A DNA stretch of 64,000 nt from Parapedobacter koreensis (lineage in GTDB: Bacteria > Bacteroidota > Bacteroidia > Sphingobacteriales > Sphingobacteriaceae), in contig NZ_FNZR01000001.1 in assembly GCF_900109365.1 (NCBI RefSeq), forward strand, positions 310,001 to 374,000. The letters run 5' to 3'. A program made the translations under genes and the position numbers. The notes below the pieces were generated by a model. The model had not been told where the DNA came from. It ran no database searches and saw nothing but the letters and a program-made list of their open reading frames with translations. Positions 17,618-27,880 of this stretch are shown piece after piece (the first letter of the stretch is position 1; the number at the start of each line of letters is the position of its first letter).

Positions 17618-20425
17618 TTGAAAATAACATGTACTAATCTAATCGCTTTTTTCTGCCTACTATTTACAGCTTCCACAGCCTTCGCCGGCAACATATCGGG
17701 TCGTATCAGTGATTCAGCCAATGGTGAGCTATTGGTGGGCGCCCGTGTGAGTCTCCGTGGCGCAACAGGTGGCGGTATGCTATTCGAAACCGCTTCCGGA
17801 TTGAACGGCAGGTTTGTTTTCAATGATGTGCCCGACGGCACTTATGTGGTAACCGTAGCGTACGTGGGCTATGAGTCTGCAACCGATCGCGTAGAAATCG
17901 CTGCGGGTTCCGTGGGTGTGGAACTCGACATCGCGCTGAATGCCGATCAAAGCATGCTGGATGAGGTAATGATTTTGGGAGAGGGGCGCGGTACTGACGC
18001 GCATGCCCGTTCGCTGGAGAGGTTATCACCCACGGTAATGAATGTGATTTCGGCGAAGCAAATCCAGTTGTCTCCCGATATTACGGTAGCCAACGTGATC
18101 CAACGGGTATCTGGTCTCTCCATCGAACGAAATGCCAGTGGCGACCCCCAATACGCCATTGTGCGCGGGATGGATAAGCGATACAACAATACCTTGGTAA
18201 ATGGTATCAAGATTCCTTCCCCGGACAACGAGAATCGGTTTGTGCCACTGGATATCTTTCCGGCGGTTTTTCTGGAACGGTTGGAAGTGTATAAGTCGTT
18301 AACCGCAAACATGGAAGCAGATGCCATCGGTGGTACCGTAAACATGGTGATGAAATCAGCGCCCGCGACCTTCCTGCTGGACGCAGACATTCAGGTGGGT
18401 TATAACCAGGCCAATTTTGACCAAGATTTTATGACATACGACCGATCCGGTGTAAATCGTTTGTCTCCAAAGGAAATCCACGGCGATACCTATCGGGCAA
18501 CACCTGATGATTTTCCGGTCGAAAACCTGATTCTGGATAATAAACAAGCATTGCCTGATATCTTTGCTAACGTGACCTATGGCGACCGCTTCGTGAAAGA
18601 CAAGCTGGGTATAATGCTTGGCGGGAGTTTTCAGAATTCCTACCGGCCGGTGACCAATTATTTCTACGATCCGGCGGTAGACGGTACCCGCGAAGGAAAT
18701 CCGTTGCTGATGCGGGAATTGATTGAACGCAATATCAGTTCGCAACTCCAGCGCATTGCTTTCCACGGTAAATTGGACTATCATCTCAATGACCGGCATG
18801 GATTTAGCTTTTACGCGGGCAAGTATTTGTTGAATGAATTTCGGGTGCGGGATCAGTTACGGCAGGAGAACTTTGTGTCGACAACGACAAATTCGGTCTA
18901 TCCCCTCACGCGTACGAGCAATATCTACCAAGATATCACGACGTTGGATTTGCGGGGAAACCACGATTTCACCGAAAAGTTGCGGTTTGATTGGTCGGCA
19001 ATTTATTCCTTGGCAGAAAACGATCGGCCTGATGATGCCGTGTTTGCCCGTGCAGGGCAGCTAAATCTCGAAACACGCGAGGTAACAAATGAAATTGTGT
19101 ATTTTCAGGGAACCCGGAATTCGCGGACATGGGAACGCAATCAGGACAATGACTTGTCGCTTTATCTCAACTTGACCTATAAACCGGAGATCATCAACGA
19201 CAAAACTACATTCCAGATTGGTGGCGTCATACGTAATAAAGAACGCGACAATTATTTCAATTTTTACAACTATTCTCAGATATTCGGCCAGTATCGCGGG
19301 GTCGACTGGGATGATTTCGGCGACGTTGAATTTGGAACCATGGCAAACCCGTTGGGTAGCGGGGATCGGAGCAACCTTGTATACGATGCATACGAAGATA
19401 TCTACGCGGGATACATCAACACGTCATGGGCGCTGGATCGTACGGAAATACAAGTAGGGCTCCGCGCAGAACAAACCATCCAGGGCTATGCGATCAATGC
19501 TCAGGCCGCCTCTTCAAACGATATCGAATTGGAACAGGAACAGAACTACCTGGATTTCTTTCCATCGTTGAGTGTTAAATATTTGTTGAACACGAGAACA
19601 AACCTGAAAGCGACTTATTTTAAGGGCATCAGCCGACCGGGATTTTATGAGATCGTTCCTACAGTGCGCCAGGCTGGTGGTGGAGACTCCTTCTACAGCG
19701 AAATGGGAAATGCCGATCTGCGGCCAACGATCGGCCATAGCGCAGACCTGCGGTACGAGTACTTTCCGTCGGCTATTGATCAATTGCTTGTGGGTGTGTT
19801 TTACAAGCGGCTAATCGACCCAATCGAGTATGGCTTTCGCCAAGCGAGCAACGAAACTGAGCAACCTTCGCTAAACCGCATCCTGCCGCAGAATTTTGAA
19901 AACGCAACCAATTTCGGTGTTGAACTGGATGCCACCAAATATTTCAATAAATTCGGTGTTCGCCTCAATTACACGTACACCAACTCACGGATTACGGCTA
20001 ACAAATTCGTCTATGAAAACCGGACAGCTTCATTGGTTAGTCAAACCCGGCCCCTTCAAGGACAGTCGGCACATATCGGAAACGTAAGCTTGCTATTTAA
20101 AGATCAGAAACGTGCATTGGACGCGCAACTGGTGTTGAACTATACCGGAGAGCGCATTGCTGTCGTCTCGCCATTCCTTGGAGCAGACCACCTGATGCGG
20201 CCTATGACACAACTGGATCTTTCTATCGAGAAAGGATTCAAGCGTTTTGTGGTTTTCGTCAAGGCGAACAATCTGCTGAATACGCCTTACGAGCTTTTCG
20301 TTGAAAAGCCATTGGCGGTGCCTACGGATCCTTATCCCTACCAAGAAGACCCCTATAATCGCGCAGATGTGCGCCGGGATAGCTACGGTCAGTCTTACCG
20401 GCTGGGCGTTCGCTATACGCTATAG
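17618..20425 (+). CDS. TonB-dependent outer membrane receptor with carboxypeptidase-like N-domain
   Basis: The best start is TTG 17618, because AAGGAG (17607-17612) sits 5 bases upstream and a signal peptide begins there (MKITCTNLIAFFCLLFT...AFA). The protein has 935 residues: a CarboxypepD_reg-like beta-sandwich (about 20-95), a plug (DEVMILGEGRGTDA to GGTVNMVMKSAP) and a 22-strand-type barrel ending in RYTL. A 13-codon frame (MDIRHFCCKKESA, ATG 17580) stops inside this TTG and could couple translation. It imports a substrate with TonB energy; the ligand is unknown. Three lipoprotein genes follow. Confidence 0.88.
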   Translation: MKITCTNLIAFFCLLFTASTAFAGNISGRISDSANGELLVGARVSLRGATGGGMLFETASGLNGRFVFNDVPDGTYVVTVAYVGYESATDRVEIAAGSVGVELDIALNADQSMLDEVMILGEGRGTDAHARSLERLSPTVMNVISAKQIQLSPDITVANVIQRVSGLSIERNASGDPQYAIVRGMDKRYNNTLVNGIKIPSPDNENRFVPLDIFPAVFLERLEVYKSLTANMEADAIGGTVNMVMKSAPATFLLDADIQVGYNQANFDQDFMTYDRSGVNRLSPKEIHGDTYRATPDDFPVENLILDNKQALPDIFANVTYGDRFVKDKLGIMLGGSFQNSYRPVTNYFYDPAVDGTREGNPLLMRELIERNISSQLQRIAFHGKLDYHLNDRHGFSFYAGKYLLNEFRVRDQLRQENFVSTTTNSVYPLTRTSNIYQDITTLDLRGNHDFTEKLRFDWSAIYSLAENDRPDDAVFARAGQLNLETREVTNEIVYFQGTRNSRTWERNQDNDLSLYLNLTYKPEIINDKTTFQIGGVIRNKERDNYFNFYNYSQIFGQYRGVDWDDFGDVEFGTMANPLGSGDRSNLVYDAYEDIYAGYINTSWALDRTEIQVGLRAEQTIQGYAINAQAASSNDIELEQEQNYLDFFPSLSVKYLLNTRTNLKATYFKGISRPGFYEIVPTVRQAGGGDSFYSEMGNADLRPTIGHSADLRYEYFPSAIDQLLVGVFYKRLIDPIEYGFRQASNETEQPSLNRILPQNFENATNFGVELDATKYFNKFGVRLNYTYTNSRITANKFVYENRTASLVSQTRPLQGQSAHIGNVSLLFKDQKRALDAQLVLNYTGERIAVVSPFLGADHLMRPMTQLDLSIEKGFKRFVVFVKANNLLNTPYELFVEKPLAVPTDPYPYQEDPYNRADVRRDSYGQSYRLGVRYTL

Positions 20426-20471
20426 CAATTTTTTTGCAAACAATTATTTATAAACATAAACGCGGAATAAC

Positions 20472-21896
20472 ATGATTAAACAGTATTTAAACCGGACACA
20501 ACGTTTGTTCGTATTTTTCCTTTCAGCTGCCGTTTTGGTGGCTGCATGCAGCAAGAATAATGATGGCCCCTCTGATCCGCCCGAAGAGGAAGAAGAAGAG
20601 GAGGTTGTCGACGGGATCTCGGGAGATCTGACCGAAGTAAGTTTCCAGGCGGGCGAATCGTATGACGTCGTCGGTGATATTTTTGTTCCGGAAGGGGCAA
20701 GCGTTACGATCCCTGCAGGCGTAACACTGGAATTTCAGGAAGGCCCTAATGGCGAAGCTTGGTTTTTGGAAGTATTCGGCTCATTGTATATCCTCGGTGA
20801 GGAAAACGACCGTGTTGTACTTACTCCTTCTGAAGAGCTGCTCGCTTCCAGCAAGAATCAGGGCATTGGTCAACTATGGGGAGGCATCATTGGCACAAAC
20901 ACGGCCGGTGATCTCGTCATCCAATATGCGGACATCCTGCATGCTGGCGGTACAGTTCGCGAAGAGAATGCGATGGCACAAGCAGCTACCGGCGGTGGTG
21001 GCGAGCTGAGCGCCGGTGATGCCAGCTACGCACTGTATTATGTACGGGAAGACGGCCAACGCCAAGATGGTATTTTCGTACTGACACATTCCCACATTGC
21101 GTTTACTCCAGATGATGCCATCCGGATCAACGGCGGAACGATCCTGTTCACCTACAACCGGTTTGAGGTGACCGGCGGCACTGGCGGAGACGCGGTGAAC
21201 ATCAAGGCAGGGTCAAGTGGTGACTTTGCTTACAATTTCTTCTACAACTTAGCAACCAACGGTTTGAAGTCTGCGGACACAGGACCCGGCGTTTCCGGCG
21301 CACTGGAAACCAATTTTTACAACAACACTATCATCAATTCCGGCTACCGGCGCGCAGAGCCAGGTCGGGGCGCTGGTCTGAACTACGAGTCTGATGCATA
21401 CGGCAAAGTATACAACAATCTGTTGGTAAATAATCGCTTCGGTCTTCGTTTCGTTTCCGGCGAAGATGAGCCAAGGGTTGAAGAAATTGGCTACGGTTAT
21501 AACTGGTACTATGGTGCTGTCCAAAGCATATTGGATGAAGTATATCCTACTGATGCTACAGCTTCTGTAGGCTTAATCGGCAACGACCCCCGCGCACCAA
21601 TCCCCACTACGGACATCGTAGGAGGACCCGGTGAAAACGATCCTGAATTCGTCAACTTTGACCCTTCTACATTCGTATTTAGCGGAAATGGTTCGATTGC
21701 TACCGATCCACTGCGTAGCAACATCGAACCGATTCCTGACGGGGCCGATTTCCACCTGAGTGCTGGCTCACCTGCGCTTACCGGAGGCTTTACCGATTTC
21801 GGACCGGTACACGAAAATTATGTATCGTTAGATGGTCAGTTGACATTCACCCCTCCTGCACCAAGTGAATTTTTCGGAGCTTTTGGGACAAATTAA
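20472..21896 (+). CDS. Right-handed beta-helix surface lipoprotein
   Basis: The 474-residue protein begins with a lipoprotein signal (hydrophobic core, then VAACSKN). A strongly acidic linker (PPEEEEEEEVV) follows, typical of lipoproteins exported to the surface in Bacteroidota. The rest has repeated short strands with G/N turns (IRINGGTILFTYNRFEVTGG, GDFAYNFFYNLATNG, ETNFYNNTIINSGY), as in parallel beta-helices of the pectate-lyase type. No catalytic residues could be assigned. It lies 46 bp after the receptor and is probably its partner. Confidence 0.75.
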   Translation: MIKQYLNRTQRLFVFFLSAAVLVAACSKNNDGPSDPPEEEEEEEVVDGISGDLTEVSFQAGESYDVVGDIFVPEGASVTIPAGVTLEFQEGPNGEAWFLEVFGSLYILGEENDRVVLTPSEELLASSKNQGIGQLWGGIIGTNTAGDLVIQYADILHAGGTVREENAMAQAATGGGGELSAGDASYALYYVREDGQRQDGIFVLTHSHIAFTPDDAIRINGGTILFTYNRFEVTGGTGGDAVNIKAGSSGDFAYNFFYNLATNGLKSADTGPGVSGALETNFYNNTIINSGYRRAEPGRGAGLNYESDAYGKVYNNLLVNNRFGLRFVSGEDEPRVEEIGYGYNWYYGAVQSILDEVYPTDATASVGLIGNDPRAPIPTTDIVGGPGENDPEFVNFDPSTFVFSGNGSIATDPLRSNIEPIPDGADFHLSAGSPALTGGFTDFGPVHENYVSLDGQLTFTPPAPSEFFGAFGTN

Positions 21897-21937
21897 TAAG
21901 CTGCTAATGTTGTCGATTGTTTGACACGATATCCCAT

Positions 21938-21990
21938 ACGAGTGAATAGTTGTTCTCCTTTTCGAGCCAATTATTCACTCGTTAGTGGGT
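21938..21990 (+). terminator. Stem-loop between two lipoprotein genes
   Basis: A perfect 11-bp inverted repeat, ACGAGTGAATA (21938-21948) and TATTCACTCGT (21972-21982), encloses 23 bases and is followed by TAGTGGGTTTTCT. It may be a partial terminator or attenuator lowering expression of the last two genes. Confidence 0.5.
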
Positions 21991-22006
21991 TTTCTAAAAG
22001 TTGTTA

Positions 22007-22981
22007 ATGGAACGGATTCTCCACTGTATAGTTGCTTTTGTCTTGTTGTCATCTTGTTCAAAAGATGCACCGCAAGCAGACGGCATGGAAGACACTCAGG
22101 GATATGACTGGGGCAATCATATACCATTCGTGACAAGTTACAACACGTTTGGAATGCCCTATACAGACCGGTATGAGTCGCTACCATTGCCAAAAGGCAG
22201 CGTATCGATGAGCGAGGCTTCAGGAATAGCCTACAGCGTACGCAATCCCGGGAAAATATGGGCGCATAATGATTCGGGAAATCCGAATATCTTGTTTTTG
22301 TTGGACGAGCATAACGGCGAAATCGCAGCAAGGTACCAAGTAAACGGCACGGCCAACCTGGATTGGGAAGACGTGGAAGTCGCCGTGGGGCCTGATGAAG
22401 GCAAATCGTATTTGTACATCTCAGACACTGGCGACAATGACGAACGGCGAACGAATTATAGCATCTACCGGTTTGAAGAACCACTTTTCGAAGCGTCTCA
22501 TCAGGGACAGTTGGTCCGTATTTCAACGATTGCTGTCGATCGTATACAATTTAATTATCCCGACGGAAGCCATGATACAGAGGCTATGTTTGTGGATCCG
22601 TTTACGAAGGACATATTTTTAACCACCAAACGCGATCGCGTTTCTATGTTATATGTTTTACCCTATCCGCAGCAGACGGATGGATCCAGTACGTGTTACA
22701 AAGCTGGCGAATTTTCATTCCGGGAAGCTTCCGCAGCGACTTGTTCGAAGGATGGACTGCGTGTACTCATCAAGAACAGGCAGGATATCTTCTACTGGGA
22801 GCGGAGCGCTAATGAAACCATGGTACAATTGCTTGCCAGGACACCGGTGAAGGCACCTTACAGCGGTGAACCGCAAGGCGAAGCGGTATGCTTCGATGCG
22901 GAAAACAACTATTTCACATTAAGCGAACAAGCTAACTTTGACGCCTGGCCAATCTTGTATAACTATCTTCTTAAAAACTAA
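22007..22981 (+). CDS. Lipoprotein with propeller-like conserved domain
   Basis: From ATG 22007 the protein has 324 residues and a lipoprotein signal with lipobox VLLSSC. The mature region has patterns seen in a widespread uncharacterised secreted family: EASGIAYSVRNPGKIWAHND, NLDWEDVEVAVGPDEGKSYL, YISDTGDNDERR and IYRFEEP. These look like blades of a beta-propeller, with the acidic WEDV and DTGDN motifs possibly binding a metal. No enzyme activity can be claimed. It belongs to the receptor cluster. Confidence 0.7.
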   Translation: MERILHCIVAFVLLSSCSKDAPQADGMEDTQGYDWGNHIPFVTSYNTFGMPYTDRYESLPLPKGSVSMSEASGIAYSVRNPGKIWAHNDSGNPNILFLLDEHNGEIAARYQVNGTANLDWEDVEVAVGPDEGKSYLYISDTGDNDERRTNYSIYRFEEPLFEASHQGQLVRISTIAVDRIQFNYPDGSHDTEAMFVDPFTKDIFLTTKRDRVSMLYVLPYPQQTDGSSTCYKAGEFSFREASAATCSKDGLRVLIKNRQDIFYWERSANETMVQLLARTPVKAPYSGEPQGEAVCFDAENNYFTLSEQANFDAWPILYNYLLKN

Positions 22982-23009
22982 TATCGAATTTTAATTTAAA
23001 AACTAACTC

Positions 23010-23786
23010 ATGAAAAAACGACTATTCTTTTTGTTGTGCTTTGCAACGATGTTGGTCACTACCGCTCAACTGAACGGCTGCAGTGATGATGATGATGTAA
23101 CTCCAGAAGAAGAGGTACCAGAGGTTGTGGAGATACCAGATGCGGCTTTGGCTACGCAGATCAGGTTGCAATTGGGATTGGAAGCTGATGCGGATATCAC
23201 CGTGGAAGACATGCTGGAACTTGAAGAATTGAATTTGGATGCGGAGACCGATGTCACAGGCGAGTTGAGCGAGATAGCTGATCTGACCGGATTAGAATAC
23301 GCGACAAATTTGACCTATCTTCATTTTGGATATACAGCGGTGACCGATCTTACTCCCATTAAGGATTTGGAAAACATCACCTATTTGCGGATGAACAATA
23401 CTGAAGTAGCTGATCTGTCGCCCATTGCTGATTATACATCATTGACCTATTTCAATGCGAATACAGTAACCACTATTACCGATATCAGCCCGTTGGCGGG
23501 AAATACCGGCATGAAGGAAATTATTCTGCGCGACGTACCTTTCGGCAATGAAGGTATGGCAACTATCCGGGCATTTACGGGATTGTACCGCATCAACATG
23601 CGGGGTACCGGAGTAACCGACATTTCGGTATTGGCCGAACTGATGGCTGAAGGTGCATTATTGGATAGTACGCCAGGCGCAGAGGAAGCCGGTGGCGCCG
23701 ATTTGGACCTACGAGGTCTTGAAGGAATTAATTGTTCGCTAATTGAACCTTATAAAGATCAAATCTCTAATATCGAGGGATGTTAA
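23010..23786 (+). CDS. Leucine-rich-repeat lipoprotein
   Basis: The 258-residue protein has a lipoprotein signal (lipobox LNGC) followed by an acidic linker (SDDDDVTPEEEVPEVVEIPD). It then has SDS22/internalin-type repeats of about 22 residues: LTYLHFGYTAVTDLTPIKDL, ITYLRMNNTEVADLSPIADY, LTYFNANTVTTITDISPLAG. Such repeats bind proteins or glycans. It is last in the cluster; a strong terminator follows. Confidence 0.8.
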   Translation: MKKRLFFLLCFATMLVTTAQLNGCSDDDDVTPEEEVPEVVEIPDAALATQIRLQLGLEADADITVEDMLELEELNLDAETDVTGELSEIADLTGLEYATNLTYLHFGYTAVTDLTPIKDLENITYLRMNNTEVADLSPIADYTSLTYFNANTVTTITDISPLAGNTGMKEIILRDVPFGNEGMATIRAFTGLYRINMRGTGVTDISVLAELMAEGALLDSTPGAEEAGGADLDLRGLEGINCSLIEPYKDQISNIEGC

Positions 23787-23832
23787 GCTAAGCGATGCCG
23801 GTTGATGATTAGTATTATTGTCAGGCACAAAG

Positions 23833-23874
23833 AAAGCCCGGAGGATGCTTTTAAGCAGCTTCCGGGCTTTTTTA
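23833..23874 (+). terminator. Terminator of the TonB receptor/lipoprotein operon
   Basis: AAAGCCCGGAGGATGC pairs with GCAGCTTCCGGGCTTT with two mismatches around a TTTTAA loop, followed by a run of T. This is a classical intrinsic terminator 47 bases after the last stop. Confidence 0.85.
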
Positions 23875-23916
23875 TGTAATGTTCGGTTTATGACCAGCGT
23901 GATAGCCTTCTAAAAA

Positions 23917-23948
23917 TTTGCATATCAAGGCAACTTTATCTAAGTTTG
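23917..23948 (+). promoter_or_regulatory. Promoter of the DUF4920 gene and folP
   Basis: TTTG (23917-23920) and TAAGTTTG (23941-23948) are 20 bases apart, the same arrangement as the rarA promoter. The ATG at 23971 would follow a leader of about 16 bases. Confidence 0.65.
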
Positions 23949-23970
23949 AAACAGCTAAAACAGTAGTTTT

Positions 23971-24450
23971 ATGAAAAGATTGACAACACTATTCGCAGCC
24001 ATCGTATGCCTGATTACGGTATCACAGGCACAAGAGGCAATCCCTTCCGCCCAACCGGGTGTGCAATACGGAAAGGCCATTAGCAAGGACGGCGCTATTG
24101 ATGTACATGCATTAGCAGCGAAATTGGCCGTTGATTCTACCTATACAGGCAAAGTGGAAGGCAAGGTTGTGGAAGTATGCAAGAAGAAAGGTTGTTTCAT
24201 CCGTGTGGAGCGTGAGGGAGAAGGTGATCCCATCCTCGTACGTTTCAAGGATTACGGTTTTTTCATGCCGCAGGACATCATCGGCAAAACCGTAGTGCTT
24301 GAGGGACAGGCCAAGGTAAAGGAAGTATCTGTGGCCCAGCAACAGCACTTTGCCGGAGATGCTGGCAAAAATGCGGCGGAAATAGCCAAAATAACCCAAC
24401 CCAAGGTAGATATCAACATCATCGCTGACGGTGTAGTGGTCGTTCAATAA
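23971..24450 (+). CDS. Secreted DUF4920-type protein
   Basis: The 159-residue protein has a signal peptide (MKRLTTLFAAIVCLITVSQAQ) and one compact domain. The central motif VEGKVVEVCKKKGCFIRVE, with two cysteines four residues apart, and RFKDYGFFMPQDIIGKTV fit DUF4920, an OB-fold-like exported family. Biochemical role unknown; the cysteine pair may bind metal or form a disulfide. It lies 1 bp before folP, so the two are cotranscribed. Confidence 0.8.
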   Translation: MKRLTTLFAAIVCLITVSQAQEAIPSAQPGVQYGKAISKDGAIDVHALAAKLAVDSTYTGKVEGKVVEVCKKKGCFIRVEREGEGDPILVRFKDYGFFMPQDIIGKTVVLEGQAKVKEVSVAQQQHFAGDAGKNAAEIAKITQPKVDINIIADGVVVVQ

Positions 24451-24451
24451 G

Positions 24452-25258
24452 ATGAACGCCAGGGGCTGGCTGATCGATCTTTCGTCGCCAAAAGTGATGG
24501 GCATCCTGAATGTGACACCAGACTCCTTTTACGATGGTGGACAGCATAATACCGTAGACACCGCTCTGCATCATGCAGAAAGGCTATTGGTTGAAGGTGC
24601 CGATATGTTGGATATTGGTGCCTATTCATCCCGCCCGGGTGCGGCCGATGTGAGCGCAGAAGAAGAAGCGGCACGTTTGGTTCCCATCATTGCAGCCATC
24701 ACGGATAGATTTCCAGACGCGATACTATCGATAGACACCTTCCGCGCCAGCGTAGTTCGGGCCAGCATCGCCGCCGGGGCGCATATAATCAACGACATTT
24801 CCGGTGGGACATTGGATGACAGTATGTTTGGCACCATAGCCGAATTGCAAGTACCCTATATCCTCATGCATATGCGCGGCATGCCAAATACTATGCAGCA
24901 GCTAACGGACTATGAAGATGTCGTGCAGGATGTGAGTGTATTCTTTGGCCGCCAGGTAGCCGCCTTGCGCCAATTGGGTGTCAAAGACATCATCCTTGAC
25001 CCCGGCTTCGGTTTCGCAAAAACATTGGGGCAGAATTATGAACTGCTCCAACGGCTTGATGAATTACATGTACATGGCTTGCCTATCCTTGGTGCGCTCT
25101 CACGTAAATCAATGATCTATAAGAAACTCAACATTACAGCTGCGGACGCGTTAAACGGCACCACCGTGCTCAACACCGTGCTCCTGATGAAAGGGGTGCA
25201 ACTACTGCGCGTGCATGATGTCAAAGCGGCAAAGGAAGCCATTGCCTTGTTGCGATAA
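24452..25258 (+). CDS. folP: Dihydropteroate synthase
   Basis: The 268-residue TIM-barrel enzyme joins p-aminobenzoate to hydroxymethyl-dihydropterin pyrophosphate in folate synthesis; it is the sulfonamide target. Motifs are GILNVTPDSFYDGG, DIGAYSSRPGA, SIDTFRASV, NDISGG, LDPGFGFAKT and GALSRKS. The stop is 6 bp from the convergent metG stop. Confidence 0.95.
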   Translation: MNARGWLIDLSSPKVMGILNVTPDSFYDGGQHNTVDTALHHAERLLVEGADMLDIGAYSSRPGAADVSAEEEAARLVPIIAAITDRFPDAILSIDTFRASVVRASIAAGAHIINDISGGTLDDSMFGTIAELQVPYILMHMRGMPNTMQQLTDYEDVVQDVSVFFGRQVAALRQLGVKDIILDPGFGFAKTLGQNYELLQRLDELHVHGLPILGALSRKSMIYKKLNITAADALNGTTVLNTVLLMKGVQLLRVHDVKAAKEAIALLR

Positions 25259-25264
25259 AGAGAG

Positions 25265-27340
25265 CTATCGGATAGTGCTGCCGGACTGCACTTCGGTTTG
25301 CGGTACCACGAAATCCAGGCGTCCGTCTTTGTCCTCTGCCATCAGAATCATGCCCTGCGATACAATACCTTTGATTTCCCGAGGTTCTAAATTTACCAAG
25401 ATAGCCACCTGTTTGCCGACAACCTCTTCGGGCGCAAAAAATTCAGCAATACCGGATACCACGGTACGCCGATCGATACCCGTATCAATGGTCAGCTTCA
25501 GCAATTTCTTGGTTTTTGCTACTTTTTCAGCAGCAAGAATTTTCCCTACACGGATATCCATCCGGACAAACTCTTCAAAGCTGATATTAGGTTTTGCTTC
25601 GGGAACCGTTTTGGCTGCTCGTGCATTGGTTTCCTTTGCCTTGGAAAGTTTCGCAAGTTGGGCATCTACTTGTTCATCGGTAATTTTTTCGAACAACAAT
25701 TGGGCTTCCCCTAACTGGTGGCCGGCAGGCAACAAATCATGGCGACCGGCTTGCTGCCAACCAGCCGCTTCAAAATTAAGCATAGCAAACATGCGTTGCG
25801 CCGTATGGGGCAAGAATGGTCGGGCCATGATAGCCAGATTAGCCGCAATTTGCAAGCTTACATTCAGAACGGACTTCACCCGTTCTTCGTCTGTTTTGAC
25901 GAGTTTCCAGGGTTCGGAATCCGCCAAGTACTTATTGCCGAGACGGGCCACATTCATGAATTGTGCCAAAGCTTCACGGAATCGGAATTGGGTAACCGAG
26001 CCCGCGATATGCTTGGGATAACGCTCAAGCTCTGAAAAAATAAAACGATCAGTATCGGTCAATTGACTGGTTTCCATAACCTTACCACCAAAATATTTGT
26101 GAGATAGTACCAGCACGCGGTTTATGAAGTTGCCAAAGATAGCCACCAGTTCGTTGTTCACCCGTGCTTGAAAATCTTTCCATGTAAATTCACTGTCTGA
26201 TGTCTCCGGCAAGATAGACGTCAGCACATATCGCAATTCATCCTGCTTACCGGGAAATTCATCCAGGTACTCATGTAACCATACCGCGTGATTGCGCGAA
26301 GTTGAGAGCTTGTCCCCTTCGAGGTTGAGAAACTCATTGGCCGGTACGTTTTCCGGCAATATATATTCGCCATGTGCGTGGAGAATGCTGGGAAAAGTAA
26401 TACAATGGAACACGATATTGTCCTTACCGATGAAGTGGATCAAACATGCATCATCCGCAGGATTGATCTGCTTTTTCCAATATTTCTCCCAGTCATTTCC
26501 GGTATCCAGCGCCCATTGCTTGGTGGCCGAGATATACCCTATCGGCGCATCCAACCATACATACAATTTTTTTCCTTTAGCTTCTTCCAATGGCACGTCT
26601 ACTCCCCAATCCAAATCACGCGTCATGGAACGAGGTTGCAAGCCCGATTTCAGCCACGAGCGGCATTGCCCGTAAACGTTGGGCTTCAGCACTTCTTTCT
26701 TCCCTTCCAACAGCCACTCTTCCAGCCACGGCTGGTATTTATCCAGCGGCAAATACCAATGCCTGGTCTCGCGGAGCACCGGCGGTTTACCACTAAGCGT
26801 CGAGATCGGGTTTATCAAATCAGTGGGATTGAGTGAAGTGCCGCATTTTTCACATTGGTCACCATAAGCCCCCTCGCTTTTACAGTTGGGGCAAGTCCCC
26901 GTGATGTAGCGATCTGCCAAAAACTGGTGGTATTCCTCATCATAATACTGCTCCGTCACCTGCTCGATGAACTCCCCCTTTTCATAGAGGTTCAGGAAAA
27001 ACTCCTGGGAGAGCTCATGATGTATCTTCTCCGATGTACGGTGGTAGATGTCAAACGAGATGCCGAATTGTTCGAAACTCAGCTTGATCTGTGCATGATA
27101 TTTATCAATGATAGCCTGCGGTGTGGTTCCCTCCTTTTTGGCCTTGATGGTGATGGCAGCGCCATGTTCATCCGAACCACAGACATAGACAACATCCTTA
27201 TTATTAAGGCGCAAGAAACGCACGTAAATATCGGCAGGGATATAAGCCCCAGCGAGGTGTCCGATGTGTAGCGGGCCATTGGCATAGGGTAATGCCGAAG
27301 TAATCGTATAACGTTTGAAAGGTAAAGCTATATTACTCAA
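25265..27340 (-). CDS. metG: Methionyl-tRNA synthetase
   Basis: The 691-residue class I synthetase charges tRNA-Met. HIGH is at residues 25-28, the zinc knuckle is [18 protein letters not shown] (about 145-162), and the KMSKS-type loop reads DKLSTSRN. After the anticodon-binding helices, a C-terminal tRNA-binding (EMAP/Trbp111) domain of about 110 residues follows a basic linker, as in full-length dimeric enzymes. Confidence 0.96.
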   Translation of the reverse strand: MSNIALPFKRYTITSALPYANGPLHIGHLAGAYIPADIYVRFLRLNNKDVVYVCGSDEHGAAITIKAKKEGTTPQAIIDKYHAQIKLSFEQFGISFDIYHRTSEKIHHELSQEFFLNLYEKGEFIEQVTEQYYDEEYHQFLADRYITGTCPNCKSEGAYGDQCEKCGTSLNPTDLINPISTLSGKPPVLRETRHWYLPLDKYQPWLEEWLLEGKKEVLKPNVYGQCRSWLKSGLQPRSMTRDLDWGVDVPLEEAKGKKLYVWLDAPIGYISATKQWALDTGNDWEKYWKKQINPADDACLIHFIGKDNIVFHCITFPSILHAHGEYILPENVPANEFLNLEGDKLSTSRNHAVWLHEYLDEFPGKQDELRYVLTSILPETSDSEFTWKDFQARVNNELVAIFGNFINRVLVLSHKYFGGKVMETSQLTDTDRFIFSELERYPKHIAGSVTQFRFREALAQFMNVARLGNKYLADSEPWKLVKTDEERVKSVLNVSLQIAANLAIMARPFLPHTAQRMFAMLNFEAAGWQQAGRHDLLPAGHQLGEAQLLFEKITDEQVDAQLAKLSKAKETNARAAKTVPEAKPNISFEEFVRMDIRVGKILAAEKVAKTKKLLKLTIDTGIDRRTVVSGIAEFFAPEEVVGKQVAILVNLEPREIKGIVSQGMILMAEDKDGRLDFVVPQTEVQSGSTIR

Positions 27341-27412
27341 TGTATTTCAGTTATTTAGTGGGCGATGGATTCAATTTTACAGAAAAATGAATCCTATTGT
27401 TTGCAACTGTGG

Positions 27413-27420
27413 CAAAGATA
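27413..27420 (-). promoter_or_regulatory. Probable -7 box of the metG promoter
   Basis: On the minus strand TATCTTTG matches TAnnTTTG about 75 bases before the metG start. No clear upstream TTTG element was found at the right distance. Confidence 0.35.
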
Positions 27421-27462
27421 AATCAATTTGCGCGGAATAATAAGTAGATAAAATCATAAAAA

Positions 27463-27870
27463 ATGGCAGCATTATCTTGGTTAGGCAAGTACAAGAATAC
27501 CGGATTATTACTTATCCGTATCGGATTGGGCGTAATGTTCATTATGCACGGTTATCCTAAGTTGCTCGGTGGTCCTGCGCGATGGGAAGGCATAGGCGGA
27601 GCAATGGGCGAAGTCGGGATTACCTTTTTACCCGTGGTCTGGGGCTTACTGGCAGCGTTAGCGGAGACCGTGGGCGGCTTGTTTTTCCTGCTCGGATTTC
27701 TTTCCAGGCCCACCGCCCTTATTTTGGCTTTTACGATGCTGATCGCTTCTTTACGCCATTTGGGCGCAGGAGATGGCTTGATGGGCGCATCCCATGCTAT
27801 TGAGATTGGCATTGTGTTTTTTGGCCTCGCTTTTATCGGACCTGGCAAATACAGCGTAGATAAACGATAA
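27463..27870 (+). CDS. DoxX family membrane protein
   Basis: The 135-residue protein has four membrane helices and DoxX family features: LLIRIGLGVMFIMHGYPKLLGG in the first helix and GLLAALAETVGGLFFLLGF in the second. DoxX proteins are small inner membrane proteins tied to redox or quinone functions. The gene is followed after 10 bp by a methyltransferase and may be cotranscribed. Confidence 0.85.
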   Translation: MAALSWLGKYKNTGLLLIRIGLGVMFIMHGYPKLLGGPARWEGIGGAMGEVGITFLPVVWGLLAALAETVGGLFFLLGFLSRPTALILAFTMLIASLRHLGAGDGLMGASHAIEIGIVFFGLAFIGPGKYSVDKR

Positions 27871-27880
27871 TTCTTTCACG

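Noticed and set aside
20419-20426. GCTATAGC at the end of the TonB receptor gene as a further operator copy
   Set aside because: It overlaps the last codons and stop; more likely chance.
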